Shown: positions 7,459 through 15,902, counted from the stretch's first letter. The stretch is 42,403 nt of DNA from Ruminiclostridium sp. (GCA_022792035.1 JAAWAE010000044.1:1-42403), one strand, 5' to 3'. Translations and numbers: made by a program. Notes: generated from the letters alone by a model not told the origin.

Positions 7459-8124
7459 ATGCAGACGATATTGATTATAGAGGATGACCCGGTCATCCGG
7501 GAAGAGCTGCAGCTTCTTCTGGAAAACGAGGGCTGTCACGCTGCCGCTGTGACGGAGTTCTCAAAAATCCCGCAGCAAGTCCAGGCTTTGTCGCCGGACC
7601 TGATTCTCCTGGACCTGAGCCTGCCCAACCGGGACGGCCTGACCTTGTGCGCGGATATCCGCAAATGCTCCAAGGTCCCCATCATCGTGGTTACCAGCCG
7701 GGACTCTACCACCGACGAACTCCGGGCCCTGAGCCTGGGCAGCGATGATTACATCACGAAGCCCTATAACATCCCGGTGCTCCTGGCCCGTATCCGGGCG
7801 GTGCTGCGCCGCAGCGGCGGGGCGTCGGAGCCGGAGTGCTTAGAGGCGGCGGGCCTGCGTTTGGACTTGGCCAAGGGGACCGTCACCGCAGGGGGCCAGA
7901 CAGCGGAGCTGACCCGGAACGAGCTGCAGATCTTAGCCCATCTGCTCCGCCGCTCCGGGGAGATCGTCTCCCGAGGGGACCTCATCGAGGCCCTCTGGGA
8001 CAGCCGCATTTATATCGACGACAACACCCTCAGCGTGAACATGACCCGCCTGCGGGGCAAGCTGGAGGGGATCGGAAAGGGCGGCTGCATCAAGACCCGC
8101 CGGGGCATGGGGTACCAGCTATGA
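7459..8124 (+). CDS. OmpR-family response regulator, Bce/VanR-like
   Basis: The protein has 221 residues. The receiver domain (1-115) has the acidic pair E8/D9/D10, the phosphoacceptor D52 (ILLDLSLP), S80 and K101 (DDYITKP). The winged-helix effector domain (about 130-220) ends GCIKTRRGMGYQL. It overlaps the kinase gene by four bases (ATGA) and is followed by a Bce-type ABC exporter, the standard arrangement for sensing cell-wall-active peptides such as bacitracin. A ribosome site AGGGGGCG lies just before the ATG at 7459. Confidence 0.93.
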   Translation: MQTILIIEDDPVIREELQLLLENEGCHAAAVTEFSKIPQQVQALSPDLILLDLSLPNRDGLTLCADIRKCSKVPIIVVTSRDSTTDELRALSLGSDDYITKPYNIPVLLARIRAVLRRSGGASEPECLEAAGLRLDLAKGTVTAGGQTAELTRNELQILAHLLRRSGEIVSRGDLIEALWDSRIYIDDNTLSVNMTRLRGKLEGIGKGGCIKTRRGMGYQL

Positions 8125-9131
8125 ATCTGCGGGAATTTTTATCGGACCGCCTGGGACGCATGGCCGGACAGCTGGCCTGCGCCGCCGGGGCGGTCTGTTT
8201 CCTTTGGGCCACGGGGACCCGGACGGGGGTCCTGACGCTGCTGGTCCTGGCGGATCTGGTGCTGTTCCTCCTGGTCCAGACGGCGGACTATCTCCGCCTC
8301 CGGGCCCACCTGGCAGAGCTGGAGAAGATCCTGGCGGACCTGGACGAGAAGTACCTCTTTGCCGAGTGCATCCCAAAGCCCAAGAGCGCCTACGAGCGCA
8401 AACTCTTCGCCCTGAACCGTCGGGCGGGGAAGTCCATGCTGGAGACGGTCTCCCAGGCTCGGAGCGCCCAGTGGGCCTATCGGGAGTATGTAGAAAGCTG
8501 GGTCCATGAGATCAAGACACCCATCACCGCCGCGCGGATGCTCTGCCAGGGTTTAGAGGGGGAGCGCCGCCGGAAGTTTTTACAGGAGCTGGCCCAGATC
8601 GAGGCCCACGTCCAGCGTGCCCTCTACTACGCCCGGGCGGAGAGTCCGGAACGGGACTGCCTCATCCGTCAAACGGCGCTCTCCGAACTGGTGGCCCAGG
8701 CCATCCAAGCCCACCAGACGTTCCTGATCCAAAGCGGGGTCCGGGTAGAGATGGAGGATTTACCGTACACCGTCTATACCGATGAAAAATGGGCGGGATT
8801 CCTCCTGGGCCAGCTGCTGCAAAATGCCGCCCGTTACCGGAGGGAGGACCCGGTGATCCGCATCACGGCCCGTCCCTTGGGACAGAAGGTGGCGCTGCGG
8901 GTGGAGGACAACGGTTTGGGCATCCCCGCCCACGAGCTTCCCCGGGTTTTTGATCGGGGCTTTACGGGGAGCAACGGCCGCGCCCGGGGCGCTTCCACGG
9001 GGATGGGGCTCTATCTCTGCCAAAAAGTGGCGGGCTTTTTGGGCCTGGACCTGCGCCTGGAGGCGGAGGAGGGCAAAGGGACCAGCGTGAGCGTATCTTT
9101 CCCGGGAAAAGAGGAAGTTACAAAATCGTAA
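8121..9131 (+). CDS. Bce-type intramembrane-sensing histidine kinase
   Basis: The protein has 336 residues. Two transmembrane helices (about 13-31 and 36-53) are separated by only a few residues, so there is no extracellular sensor. This is the hallmark of BceS-like kinases that read the state of their partner ABC transporter. The H-box is WVHEIKTPI with H129. ATP-binding motifs are LLQNAARY (N box), VEDNGLGI (G1) and GASTGMGLYL (G2). The gene starts in the ATGA overlap with the response regulator. Its last codons lie within a TTAC-N6-GTAA repeat that may be the regulator's binding site. Confidence 0.92.
   Translation: MNLREFLSDRLGRMAGQLACAAGAVCFLWATGTRTGVLTLLVLADLVLFLLVQTADYLRLRAHLAELEKILADLDEKYLFAECIPKPKSAYERKLFALNRRAGKSMLETVSQARSAQWAYREYVESWVHEIKTPITAARMLCQGLEGERRRKFLQELAQIEAHVQRALYYARAESPERDCLIRQTALSELVAQAIQAHQTFLIQSGVRVEMEDLPYTVYTDEKWAGFLLGQLLQNAARYRREDPVIRITARPLGQKVALRVEDNGLGIPAHELPRVFDRGFTGSNGRARGASTGMGLYLCQKVAGFLGLDLRLEAEEGKGTSVSVSFPGKEEVTKS
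9118..9131. promoter_or_regulatory. Candidate response-regulator box before the ABC exporter
   Basis: TTAC (9118-9121) and GTAA (9128-9131) form an inverted repeat with six bases between, overlapping the kinase stop codon and about 72 bases before the ABC start. Bce-type regulators bind inverted repeats upstream of their transporter operon, so position and shape fit. A convincing -35/-10 pair is not evident; TATCCT at about 9175 is the best -10 candidate. Confidence 0.4.
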
Positions 9132-9202
9132 GAAAAGGGAAAGGTTTCGCGATACCACCGCGCCTTCCTTTGGTGTATCCTAGAGGCAAAGGAGGCGAGA
9201 CG

Positions 9203-9961
9203 ATGCTGCAAGTAAAAAACATCGAAAAGTATTATGGAAGCCGCAACAACGTCACCAAGGCCCTGAACGGCGTCAGCTTCACTGTAGAGACGGGGGAGTT
9301 CATCGCCATCATGGGGGCTTCCGGCAGCGGCAAGACGACCCTGCTCAACTGCATCTCCACCATCGACGCCGTAAGCGCCGGACACATCTGCCTGGATGGG
9401 GTGGACATTGCGGAGCTGTCAGAGCGGGACTTGGCCCGGTTCCGCCGGGAGCGTCTGGGTTTTGTATTCCAGGAGTTCAATCTCCTGGACACCCTCACCG
9501 TAGAGGAGAACATTGGTCTGGCCCTGTCGCTCAACCACCGGGACCCAGCGGCAGTGCAGGCCCAGGTCCGGGCGGTGGCGGAGCAGCTGGGCATCTCGGA
9601 CGTTTTGGGAAAATTCCCCACGCAGATTTCCGGGGGACAGAAGCAGCGGGCGGCCTGCGCCCGGGCCATGGTGGCGGGGCAGTCCCTGCTCCTGGCCGAC
9701 GAACCCACCGGGGCCTTGGACTCCAAGGCATCCAAGAACCTGCTGGAGATCATGACGAGGATGAACCAGGACATGGGGGCGACCATCCTGATGGTGACCC
9801 ACGACGCCTACAGCGCCAGCTATGCCCGCCGGGTCCTCTTTCTAAAAGACGGGCGGCTTTTCAACGAGCTGCTGCGGGGAGACCGGGGCCGTCCCGTGTT
9901 CTATCACGAGATTTTGGATGTATTGGCCGCGCTGGGGGGTGACGTCAGTGACGTTATTTAA
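9203..9961 (+). CDS. ABC transporter ATPase, BceA-like
   Basis: The protein has 252 residues with a complete ABC set: Walker A GASGSGKTT, Q-loop VFQEFNLLD, signature ISGGQKQR, Walker B LLLADEPTGALD and the H-loop MVTHD. It belongs to the MacB/BceA branch of ATPases that pair with FtsX-like permeases. The ATG at 9203 has AAAGGAGG upstream at 9188-9195. Its 3' end overlaps the permease start by 14 bases, so subunits are made in a coupled way. The likely role is removal or detoxification of antimicrobial peptides, powered at the membrane. Confidence 0.95.
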   Translation: MLQVKNIEKYYGSRNNVTKALNGVSFTVETGEFIAIMGASGSGKTTLLNCISTIDAVSAGHICLDGVDIAELSERDLARFRRERLGFVFQEFNLLDTLTVEENIGLALSLNHRDPAAVQAQVRAVAEQLGISDVLGKFPTQISGGQKQRAACARAMVAGQSLLLADEPTGALDSKASKNLLEIMTRMNQDMGATILMVTHDAYSASYARRVLFLKDGRLFNELLRGDRGRPVFYHEILDVLAALGGDVSDVI

Positions 9962-11909
9962 GCTCTCCTTGCGCAATGCCAAACGTCAGGCCAGGGATTA
10001 TCTGGTCTACTTTGTCACCATCGTTCTGGCGGCGGCGCTGATCTATGCCTTCAACGGCATCGTCTTTTCCCGGGAGATCCAGGAACTTTCCGCCTTGGTG
10101 GAGAATTTGACCTTCATGATCGCAACGGCGAGTATCGTGGTGGTGTGCATCATCGGTTGGTTAGTATCCTACACCACCCGCTTCATGCTCACCCGCCGCA
10201 GCCGGGAGCTGGGGACCTATATCCTCATCGGCCTGGAGAATAAGCAGGTGGCCCGGATGTTCTTTGTGGAAAATCTGGTGGTGGGAGGCTGTGCCCTGGT
10301 GCTGGGGCTTTTGGCGGGGAGCCTGCTCTATCAAGCCCTCCGGGCCGTCGTCCTGACCCTCTTCGGCACGGCTTACCGCTTCGCTCTTACCTTCTCGCCC
10401 AAGGCGGTGGCACTGACCCTGGTGTACTTTCTGCTGATTTACCTCCTGGCCCAGAGGAAGAGCCGCAAGCGCATCCGCAGGATGAAGATTTACGACTTGA
10501 TTTACTTCGAGCGGCGCAACGAGACGGCGGCGATTCAGAGCAGCAGGAAGCGCCAGATCCTCTTTACGGTCTCCCTGATCCTGGGGATGGTTGGGACGGT
10601 GCTCTTCATGGGCGGGGAGTTACTTTCCGGGACCATTGGCTTTCTGTGCATCCTCTTCTTCCTCTACGGCTTTTTCCTCAGCTTTGCCTCGGGGGTCCCG
10701 GCCTTTTTTGAAAAGCACGCGGCGGCGAAGTATCGGGGACAGACGCTCCTGGTTTTCCGCACCCTCACCGCCAAGCTCTCCACCATGGGGGTGGTGATGG
10801 CTACGGTCTCCCTGCTCTTCACGGGAGTGCTGGTGGCCCAGGGCACCGGGACCACCTTCTCCAACCTCTTCCGGGGCCGGGCGGCGGAGAACGCCTGCTT
10901 TGACCTCTTCGTCTCCACCACGGAGCAGGCGCGGGGCCTGGAGGAGTATCTGGACTATGTAGAGGAGCAGATCCCCGTGGAGGAGGAATTGGAATATTCG
11001 GTTTACTGGGGGGAGGACAAGCAGTTCACCCAGTATTTGCAGGACAACGTCCTCTACATCCGCTACTATCAAAAGGACCTCCTCCTGCGCTATAGTGATT
11101 ACGCCGCCCTGCGGTCTCTGCTGGGCTATCCGCCGGTGGAGCTGGGGCGGGGGGAGTATCTGATCCACGCCATGCCTTACCTGGAAAAGGACCTGGAACG
11201 ATGTCCCTCCACCCTGACCCTGGGGGGCGCTGCCCTGGAGCGCAGGGGCATTTATACGGAGCAGTTCAACCAATATGGCTGGGACGCCAACGGGGCCAAT
11301 TTTATCTTAGTGGTTCCGGACGCAGCGGCCCAGGGCTATCCCGCCCGTCACAGGGTCTATGTTGCCAAGACGGCGGAGCCGGTAACGCAAGCGGATTTTG
11401 ACCGGCTGACCGACATCCGCATCCAGCGCATGGAGACCCGCACCGAAGAGAACGAACTGGACCGGGACTACGACAGTCTCCACGCCAAGGCCATCGAGGA
11501 GGAAAACGCCGCTGCCACCATCACCATGACGGTCTTCCCCCTCTACTACCTGGCCATTATCCTCATCATGACGGCGGCCACGATCCTGACTATCCAGCAG
11601 CTCAGCGAGTCGGCCCACTACCAGCGGCAGTTTGCCCTCCTGCGCAAGCTGGGCATGGAGCGCCGGGAGATGGAGGGCGCCTTGGGACGGCAGTTTGCCA
11701 TTTTCTACGCCATGCCGGTCCTTCCGGCCCTGCTCATCAGCATCCCCACGGTCTGGCATTTCGGGTGGCTGGTGGAGCCGGGGATTTTAGAGGGACGCTT
11801 CGCCCCGCCGGTGATCGTGGCGCTTACCCTGGCCCTGTTCTTCCTGGTCTATGGCATCTATATCCTCATGGCCTATACCAGTATGCGGCGGAATGTTTTG
11901 CCGGATTAG
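9948..11909 (+). CDS. FtsX-family ABC permease, BceB-like
   Basis: The protein has 653 residues. It starts MTLFKLSLRNAKRQARDYLVY, a usual BceB N-terminus. About ten hydrophobic segments are present, with a large soluble loop (about residues 300-520) between segments 7 and 8, the family's extracellular ligand-sensing domain. I chose the GTG at 9948 because GGGGGGTGA sits at the right distance; GTG at 9939 is also possible. It forms the transporter with the preceding ATPase and, by family knowledge, a sensory complex with the two-transmembrane kinase. A terminator follows directly. Confidence 0.93.
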   Translation: MTLFKLSLRNAKRQARDYLVYFVTIVLAAALIYAFNGIVFSREIQELSALVENLTFMIATASIVVVCIIGWLVSYTTRFMLTRRSRELGTYILIGLENKQVARMFFVENLVVGGCALVLGLLAGSLLYQALRAVVLTLFGTAYRFALTFSPKAVALTLVYFLLIYLLAQRKSRKRIRRMKIYDLIYFERRNETAAIQSSRKRQILFTVSLILGMVGTVLFMGGELLSGTIGFLCILFFLYGFFLSFASGVPAFFEKHAAAKYRGQTLLVFRTLTAKLSTMGVVMATVSLLFTGVLVAQGTGTTFSNLFRGRAAENACFDLFVSTTEQARGLEEYLDYVEEQIPVEEELEYSVYWGEDKQFTQYLQDNVLYIRYYQKDLLLRYSDYAALRSLLGYPPVELGRGEYLIHAMPYLEKDLERCPSTLTLGGAALERRGIYTEQFNQYGWDANGANFILVVPDAAAQGYPARHRVYVAKTAEPVTQADFDRLTDIRIQRMETRTEENELDRDYDSLHAKAIEEENAAATITMTVFPLYYLAIILIMTAATILTIQQLSESAHYQRQFALLRKLGMERREMEGALGRQFAIFYAMPVLPALLISIPTVWHFGWLVEPGILEGRFAPPVIVALTLALFFLVYGIYILMAYTSMRRNVLPD

Positions 11910-11920
11910 GGCAAACGAGA

Positions 11921-11958
11921 ACGCGGCGGCACTGCACAAAGCAATGCCGCCGCGTTTT
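11921..11958 (+). terminator. Terminator, possibly bidirectional, between the ABC operon and the M56 gene
   Basis: ACGCGGCGGCA (11921-11931) pairs perfectly with TGCCGCCGCGT (11945-11955) around 13 bases, followed by TTTT on the plus strand. It lies between convergent genes and may also stop transcripts from the minus side. Confidence 0.8.
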
Positions 11959-11975
11959 GCGGGTGCGCTGTAGGA

Positions 11976-13181
11976 TTACTTTTCGCTAGGCTGGGCTTCC
12001 GTGGCCAGAGAAATGGTGAGGAGTTCGCCATCGACCATGACCTCATATTTTCCGTTGCCCAGGTCCTTCAGTTCGGAACCGTTCAGGGAGATCTGAAAAT
12101 CCTCGGGAGCGAAGTCCAGACCGTCTTCATTGGAGGTGACGGTGGAGAAGACACTGGTCTCTGCCTCCGCCGCGGCAGGAACACCGCTGACGGTGACGGC
12201 ATAAGAAGCGGACTTCTCTGTTGCCACGGGGACTTCCTTACTCAGGTCCGCCGCAAAGGCGGTGGTGACTAGGCATCCGGCAGCCAGGGCCATTGCCAGG
12301 ATTCCGCCAAGGGCGGTATGAGCAGCGTGATTTGCGTGTAACATAGTAGAAATTCTCCTTTCCAGGGTTTTCCGGCTGGGGGCGAAGGAGACAGAGGGCT
12401 CCTGGGTCCAGGGCCGGGATGGGCTTGCGCCGTCGATCAGGAGATAGCCGTACTGCTTGCGCTGGGAAAAGTCCAGGGGTTGGACCACGGCCTCATCGCA
12501 GGCGGTCTCCATCCAATAGAGGAGATCCCGCTTGAGCAGATGGGCGGCGGGGTTGAACCAGTGCAGCAGGCACAGGGTCTCGGCCAGCAGTTTTTTCCAC
12601 AGGTCTCCCCGGCGGAAGTGGTGCAGTTCGTGGGAGAGCACCAGCCGGGCCGCCTCCAGGGACTGTGTCCCTTCGGGCAGCAGGAGCACCGGGCGGAAAT
12701 AGCCCACCAGCATCGGGGAAGCTGCGCCGGGGCAGCAGAGCAGACGGACAGGTCTGCGCAGTCCCAGCTTCTGGGCCTCCGCCTGGGCCAGGGCCGTCAG
12801 GGCCCCATCAGGCAAAGGCTCCGCCTGAGAGACCCGCCGGCGGAAGCGCAGCAGGCAGGCCAGGTCCCACAAAAGCACCCCTCCGGCAGCAACGGCCCAC
12901 AGGATCGCGCCGCCTTCCAGTATGCCGGCCCAGCTGCTCCCGGTCCCTGCCGCCGATGTGACGCTGACGCCAGCGGGGAGGAGCACGGAGGGCGCCTTGG
13001 GCAGCAGATGCCAAAGCCGGTACAGCGGCAGCAGGAAGAGCAGGGCTGCCGTGGTCCCGGCGCAGCAGCGCCAGCGTTGGCTGAGCCGCCTGTCCTCCAG
13101 CAGCAGGAGCAGCTTGAGGAGCAGATAGGCGGCGCTGCCCGTCAGGGAGCATAGGAGCAGGGAGGAGAAGAAAGCCGTCAT
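11976..13181 (-). CDS. M56-family (BlaR1/MecR1-like) membrane metallopeptidase
   Basis: The protein has 401 residues. Four hydrophobic segments lie in the N-terminal two thirds and one before the C-terminal part. The zinc motif HELHH (H184, E185, H188) is followed by METACDEAVV, typical of M56 peptidases. The C-terminal outside part (about 310-401) is short and is not a penicillin-binding domain, so it probably does not sense beta-lactams directly. In the BlaR1 mechanism the peptidase inactivates the BlaI repressor after a signal; I infer the same here. Its ATG (13181) overlaps the blaI-like stop as ATGA. An in-frame extension upstream exists but lies inside the blaI-like gene and has no ribosome site. 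Confidence 0.88.
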   Translation of the reverse strand: MTAFFSSLLLCSLTGSAAYLLLKLLLLLEDRRLSQRWRCCAGTTAALLFLLPLYRLWHLLPKAPSVLLPAGVSVTSAAGTGSSWAGILEGGAILWAVAAGGVLLWDLACLLRFRRRVSQAEPLPDGALTALAQAEAQKLGLRRPVRLLCCPGAASPMLVGYFRPVLLLPEGTQSLEAARLVLSHELHHFRRGDLWKKLLAETLCLLHWFNPAAHLLKRDLLYWMETACDEAVVQPLDFSQRKQYGYLLIDGASPSRPWTQEPSVSFAPSRKTLERRISTMLHANHAAHTALGGILAMALAAGCLVTTAFAADLSKEVPVATEKSASYAVTVSGVPAAAEAETSVFSTVTSNEDGLDFAPEDFQISLNGSELKDLGNGKYEVMVDGELLTISLATEAQPSEK

Positions 13182-13567
13182 GACGTTTCCTCCTGTTCCT
13201 CCAGCCAGGAGCGCAGTTCCTTCCGCTCCTCTTCCGGCAGGGGGGTTCCGCCGCACAGGGCGGCGAAGAAGGTTTTCACGGAACCCTGGTACATGGTGTC
13301 CAGGATGCTCCGGGCCAGACCCTGGGAATACTCCGCCTTGCTTTGCAGGGGTTGATAGTAGACCACCCGGCCCTGCCGCTGGGAGCGGAGCAGGCCTTTC
13401 TGGGTCAGCCGGGAGAGGAAGGTGGACAGGGTCTGTGCCTTCCATTCTTTCCCGTGGTGTGCGGCGAAGTGCTCCATGAGTTGGGCGGAGGAGAGGGGGA
13501 CATCGCTTCTCCAGAGCACCTCCATGATCTCGGACTCGGTTTCGGACATTTTTTTGGATCGATCCAT
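13178..13567 (-). CDS. BlaI/MecI/CopY-family repressor
   Basis: The protein has 129 residues. A winged helix covers about residues 5-75 (SETESEIMEVLWRSDVPLSS, AQLMEHFAAH, TLSTFLSRLTQKGLL, then R-Q-G-R-V-V-Y-Y) and a helical dimerisation tail follows. The length matches the family. GGAGG lies just before the ATG at 13567. It is first in a two-gene operon with the M56 peptidase. Two CTAC-N6-GTAG-type palindromes overlap its promoter, so it is very likely autoregulated. No beta-lactamase gene is adjacent; the nearest candidate targets are the operon itself and unknown distant genes. Confidence 0.92.
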   Translation of the reverse strand: MDRSKKMSETESEIMEVLWRSDVPLSSAQLMEHFAAHHGKEWKAQTLSTFLSRLTQKGLLRSQRQGRVVYYQPLQSKAEYSQGLARSILDTMYQGSVKTFFAALCGGTPLPEEERKELRSWLEEQEETS

Positions 13568-13610
13568 CGTTATGACCTCCTATCCTAGTACGTCTACTGA
13601 GGATGTCCTT

Positions 13611-13666
13611 ATATTACTACATGGACGTAGAAATGTCAAGGGTTTATTTCTACAAACGCGTAGAAA
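13611..13666 (-). promoter_or_regulatory. blaI-like promoter with two operators
   Basis: On the minus strand TTGACA (13639-13634) and TAATAT (13616-13611) are 17 bases apart. One operator, TTACTAC-N6-GTAGAAA (13614-13633), fills the spacer and touches the -10. The second, TTTCTAC-N6-GTAGAAA (13647-13666), is a perfect 7-base inverted repeat just upstream of the -35. Both share geometry and half-site, and centres are 33 bases apart, about three helical turns. TACA/TGTA-type half-sites are known for BlaI-family repressors. Confidence 0.85.
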
Positions 13667-13669
13667 TAT

Positions 13670-13861
13670 ATGATCCGCCGGGAACGCACCCGGGTGAGAG
13701 AAAAAACATGGCACTGTCTTATGGGAAAAAGTACGGCCCCCTTTTTCCACACCTGCCTGATAGATTTCGTGGAGATGATCGGGGACGTGCAGGAGCTGGA
13801 GTGCCGGTTTTCCCAGTACCAAAGGCCAGGGACTACCGGGGCGGCGCATTCAGGAGTATGA
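13670..13861 (+). pseudogene. Possible gene remnant or small ORF, unknown
   Basis: A plus-strand frame of 63 codons ends at a TGA (13859-13861) three bases before a terminator hairpin. The stretch LIDFVEMIGDVQELECRFSQ uses codons ending almost always in G or C, like true genes here, whereas the first part of the frame does not. No ribosome site or promoter is clear. It may be the 3' remnant of a lost gene; after the SQYQ motif a shifted frame continues plausibly (RRIQEYDER), which would suggest a frameshift. No family is recognised. Confidence 0.3.
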
Positions 13862-13863
13862 CG

Positions 13864-13911
13864 AAAGGGATGTTGACGCTTCGCTTCAGCGAGCTGCTAA
13901 CATCCCTTTTT
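13864..13911 (+). terminator. Terminator hairpin
   Basis: AAAGGGATGTT (13864-13874) pairs with AACATCCCTTT (13899-13909) with a smaller inner stem CGC-ttca-GCG, followed by T residues on the plus strand. It lies 29 bases beyond the stop of the minus-strand YczE-like gene and may serve both directions, although the plus-strand T-run is better. Confidence 0.7.
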
Positions 13912-13939
13912 GCTTGGGGGGTGAATACCCTGCCTATTG

Positions 13940-14644
13940 TCAGTTCTCGTCCTCCGCCTTGTCAACAAAGTATCGTTCCAAGCGGGGGAATATCGTGGGA
14001 AAGCGGAAGAACCGCTCTAGGACACGGTTATAAAATCCAACCAAAGTCCCCGCGCACAGGGCATAGGGGAGGGTCCCCACGCCGACGCCCTCAAAGTGGC
14101 CGAAGCCGAAGAAGAGGAAGGACAGGATCACAGCCACCGTCAAATAACTGCAATCGGTGATGGTCTTGACTCGGTTGCTGGGGATGTTCCGCGCTAGGGA
14201 GACCTCCTTCACCACCAACTCATAGACCTCCGGAGCCAAATAGGTGTGCAGTACGAAGGAGACCCCCAGGGCGCACAGCAGCGCCCCGATGACGAAGAAG
14301 ACGATCCGCCCGGGTGTCCCCAGCGGGCCGAATGGGATCAGCATAAAAAGGTCCAGCGCGGCGCCGTAAAAAATGGCGGAAAAGAAGGAGAACAGGAAGT
14401 AGGGCCGGAATTTCTTCAAGCCCACGCACAGACCGATCAGCAGCAGCACCTGCACGATATACTCTGCCCGTCCGAAGGTGATGGCGGGGAACCATTCCGA
14501 GAGTTTTAAGTGGAGAAGATAGGCCGGGGCGACCACCATAGACAGCCCCAGATCCGCCACGGTCATCAGACTGGTGCCAAAGGCCAGCAGGAGGATGCCC
14601 AGGATATAAGCGGCCTCTGCGGGGAAGCTGCGCTGCTTGTCCAT
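13940..14644 (-). CDS. YczE/YitT-like integral membrane protein
   Basis: The protein has 234 residues with about six hydrophobic segments. It starts MDKQRSFPAEAAYILGILLL, then GTSLMTVADLGLSMVVAPAY. The early G-x-G-T/S-L-x-x-x-A-D-L-G-L-S motif fits the YczE/DUF6198 family of unknown function, possibly transporters. The ATG at 14644 has AAAGGAGG upstream; an in-frame start seven codons earlier has no better signal. It lies 25 bases after the metallo-beta-lactamase-fold gene on the same strand and probably shares its promoter at 15945-15974. Confidence 0.78.
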   Translation of the reverse strand: MDKQRSFPAEAAYILGILLLAFGTSLMTVADLGLSMVVAPAYLLHLKLSEWFPAITFGRAEYIVQVLLLIGLCVGLKKFRPYFLFSFFSAIFYGAALDLFMLIPFGPLGTPGRIVFFVIGALLCALGVSFVLHTYLAPEVYELVVKEVSLARNIPSNRVKTITDCSYLTVAVILSFLFFGFGHFEGVGVGTLPYALCAGTLVGFYNRVLERFFRFPTIFPRLERYFVDKAEDEN

Positions 14645-14669
14645 GCTCCTTCCTCCTTTCCACACCAGC

Positions 14670-15902
14670 TTATGCTCCGGCGTCGGCCAGGGTGAGGGCT
14701 TGGGTGGTGTTGAAGCTGTAGGTATTGCCGTCGGTGGTCATGACGATGGTGCCGCTCTTGCCGGTCCCGTAGACAGTACAGCCCACATCCATGAGCCGCT
14801 GGATCGCGTCCGAGGTGGGATGATGATAGGTGTTGCCCACTTTATATGAGGCTACGGCATACTCCGGTTTGATCACGGAGAGGAAAGCGGCGCTGGAGGA
14901 GGTGGCGGAGCCGTGATGTCCCACCTTCAAAACGTCGATATCGCCGAAGAGGTGGAGGCACTCCTTCTCTACTTTTTCCGACAGATCTCCGGTAAAGAGG
15001 ACCTGCACGTTCCCGCAGACCAGCTGCGCGACGACACTGCTGTCATTGGCGCTTTTCCAGTCGTCCCCGGTTTCAATAATGGAGAGTACGGTGCTGGAAC
15101 CCAGGGAGATGCTTCGGTTTTCATCGTAGGAGAAGGTACACCCGGGTTCCGACTGGGCGGCGTCGATGTAATCCCGGTAGGTAGCGGAGGAGGTGGAGCG
15201 GCCGCTGTCGATGACCTCGCCCACGTCGTAAGCCTCCAGCACATCGTCCAGACCGCCGATGTGGTCGGCATCGGGATGGGTGGCGATGATATAATCGAGA
15301 GGACCGTCCACATAGGGACGGATATAATCCACCACGGTGGCTCCGGCGCGGTTGTCGCCGCCGTCGATGAGGACTTCGATCTCTCCGCAGTCGATGAGGG
15401 TGGCGTCGCCTTGGCCCACGTCGATAAAGTGGATCTGAATCTCCTGGGCGGACTGGGTGGAGACCGTCACCTGCCGCAGCTTCCCGTCCCAGCTCACCTG
15501 GGCCCCGAAGGCTTCCAGCACAGCGCGGATGGGCAGATAAGTGCGGTTGTCCCGGATGACGGCGCTGGTGTCGATGTCCAGACGCTGGCCGTTGACTTCG
15601 ATGTACGGCTGGCCGATGGGGACCCGGACGGTGGTGTCGCCCTTCCGGGCGATGGCAGTACGCTGTGCCTCGTCCCAATCTACATTGCAGCCGAAGGCTT
15701 CCATGGTGGCCCGGAAGGGGACTTGGGTGCGTCCGGCCTTGTCGATGAAGGGCGCCCCGCTGTTCTTGCCGTAGTGGACGGTCATACCGTCGATGGCAAC
15801 ACTGACGGAGTCGGCGGCCAAGGTGGGGATGCGCCCCAGGGCCAGGACCAAGACGATCGCGGCTAAGATAGAGAACAACTGTTTTTGTTTGCGTTTGCTC
15901 AT
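14670..15902 (-). CDS. Secreted metallo-beta-lactamase-fold (ComEC-like) protein with copper-amine-oxidase-type N-terminal domain
   Basis: The protein has 410 residues. Residues 1-30 are a signal peptide or anchor (MSKRKQKQLFSILAAIVLVL...). Residues about 34-148 are a copper amine oxidase N-terminal-like repeat domain (VPFRATMEAFGCNVDWDEAQ and YLPIRAVLEAFGAQVSWDGK), which in Clostridia acts as a cell-surface stalk. Residues about 155-400 are the beta-lactamase-fold domain found at the C-terminus of ComEC: IHFIDVGQGDATLI, THPDADHIGG (H209, D211, D213, H214), VGHHGSATSS and a late H-H-P-T-S. No ComEC membrane channel is present. The enzyme may hydrolyse extracellular phosphodiesters; the substrate is unknown. 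The ATG at 15902 has AAAGGAGGGCG upstream. Confidence 0.88.
   Translation of the reverse strand: MSKRKQKQLFSILAAIVLVLALGRIPTLAADSVSVAIDGMTVHYGKNSGAPFIDKAGRTQVPFRATMEAFGCNVDWDEAQRTAIARKGDTTVRVPIGQPYIEVNGQRLDIDTSAVIRDNRTYLPIRAVLEAFGAQVSWDGKLRQVTVSTQSAQEIQIHFIDVGQGDATLIDCGEIEVLIDGGDNRAGATVVDYIRPYVDGPLDYIIATHPDADHIGGLDDVLEAYDVGEVIDSGRSTSSATYRDYIDAAQSEPGCTFSYDENRSISLGSSTVLSIIETGDDWKSANDSSVVAQLVCGNVQVLFTGDLSEKVEKECLHLFGDIDVLKVGHHGSATSSSAAFLSVIKPEYAVASYKVGNTYHHPTSDAIQRLMDVGCTVYGTGKSGTIVMTTDGNTYSFNTTQALTLADAGA

Noticed and set aside
14913-15866. A 317-codon plus-strand frame inside the metallo-beta-lactamase-fold gene
   Set aside because: The opposite strand encodes a complete protein with conserved motifs; this frame is a shadow caused by GC-rich third positions.
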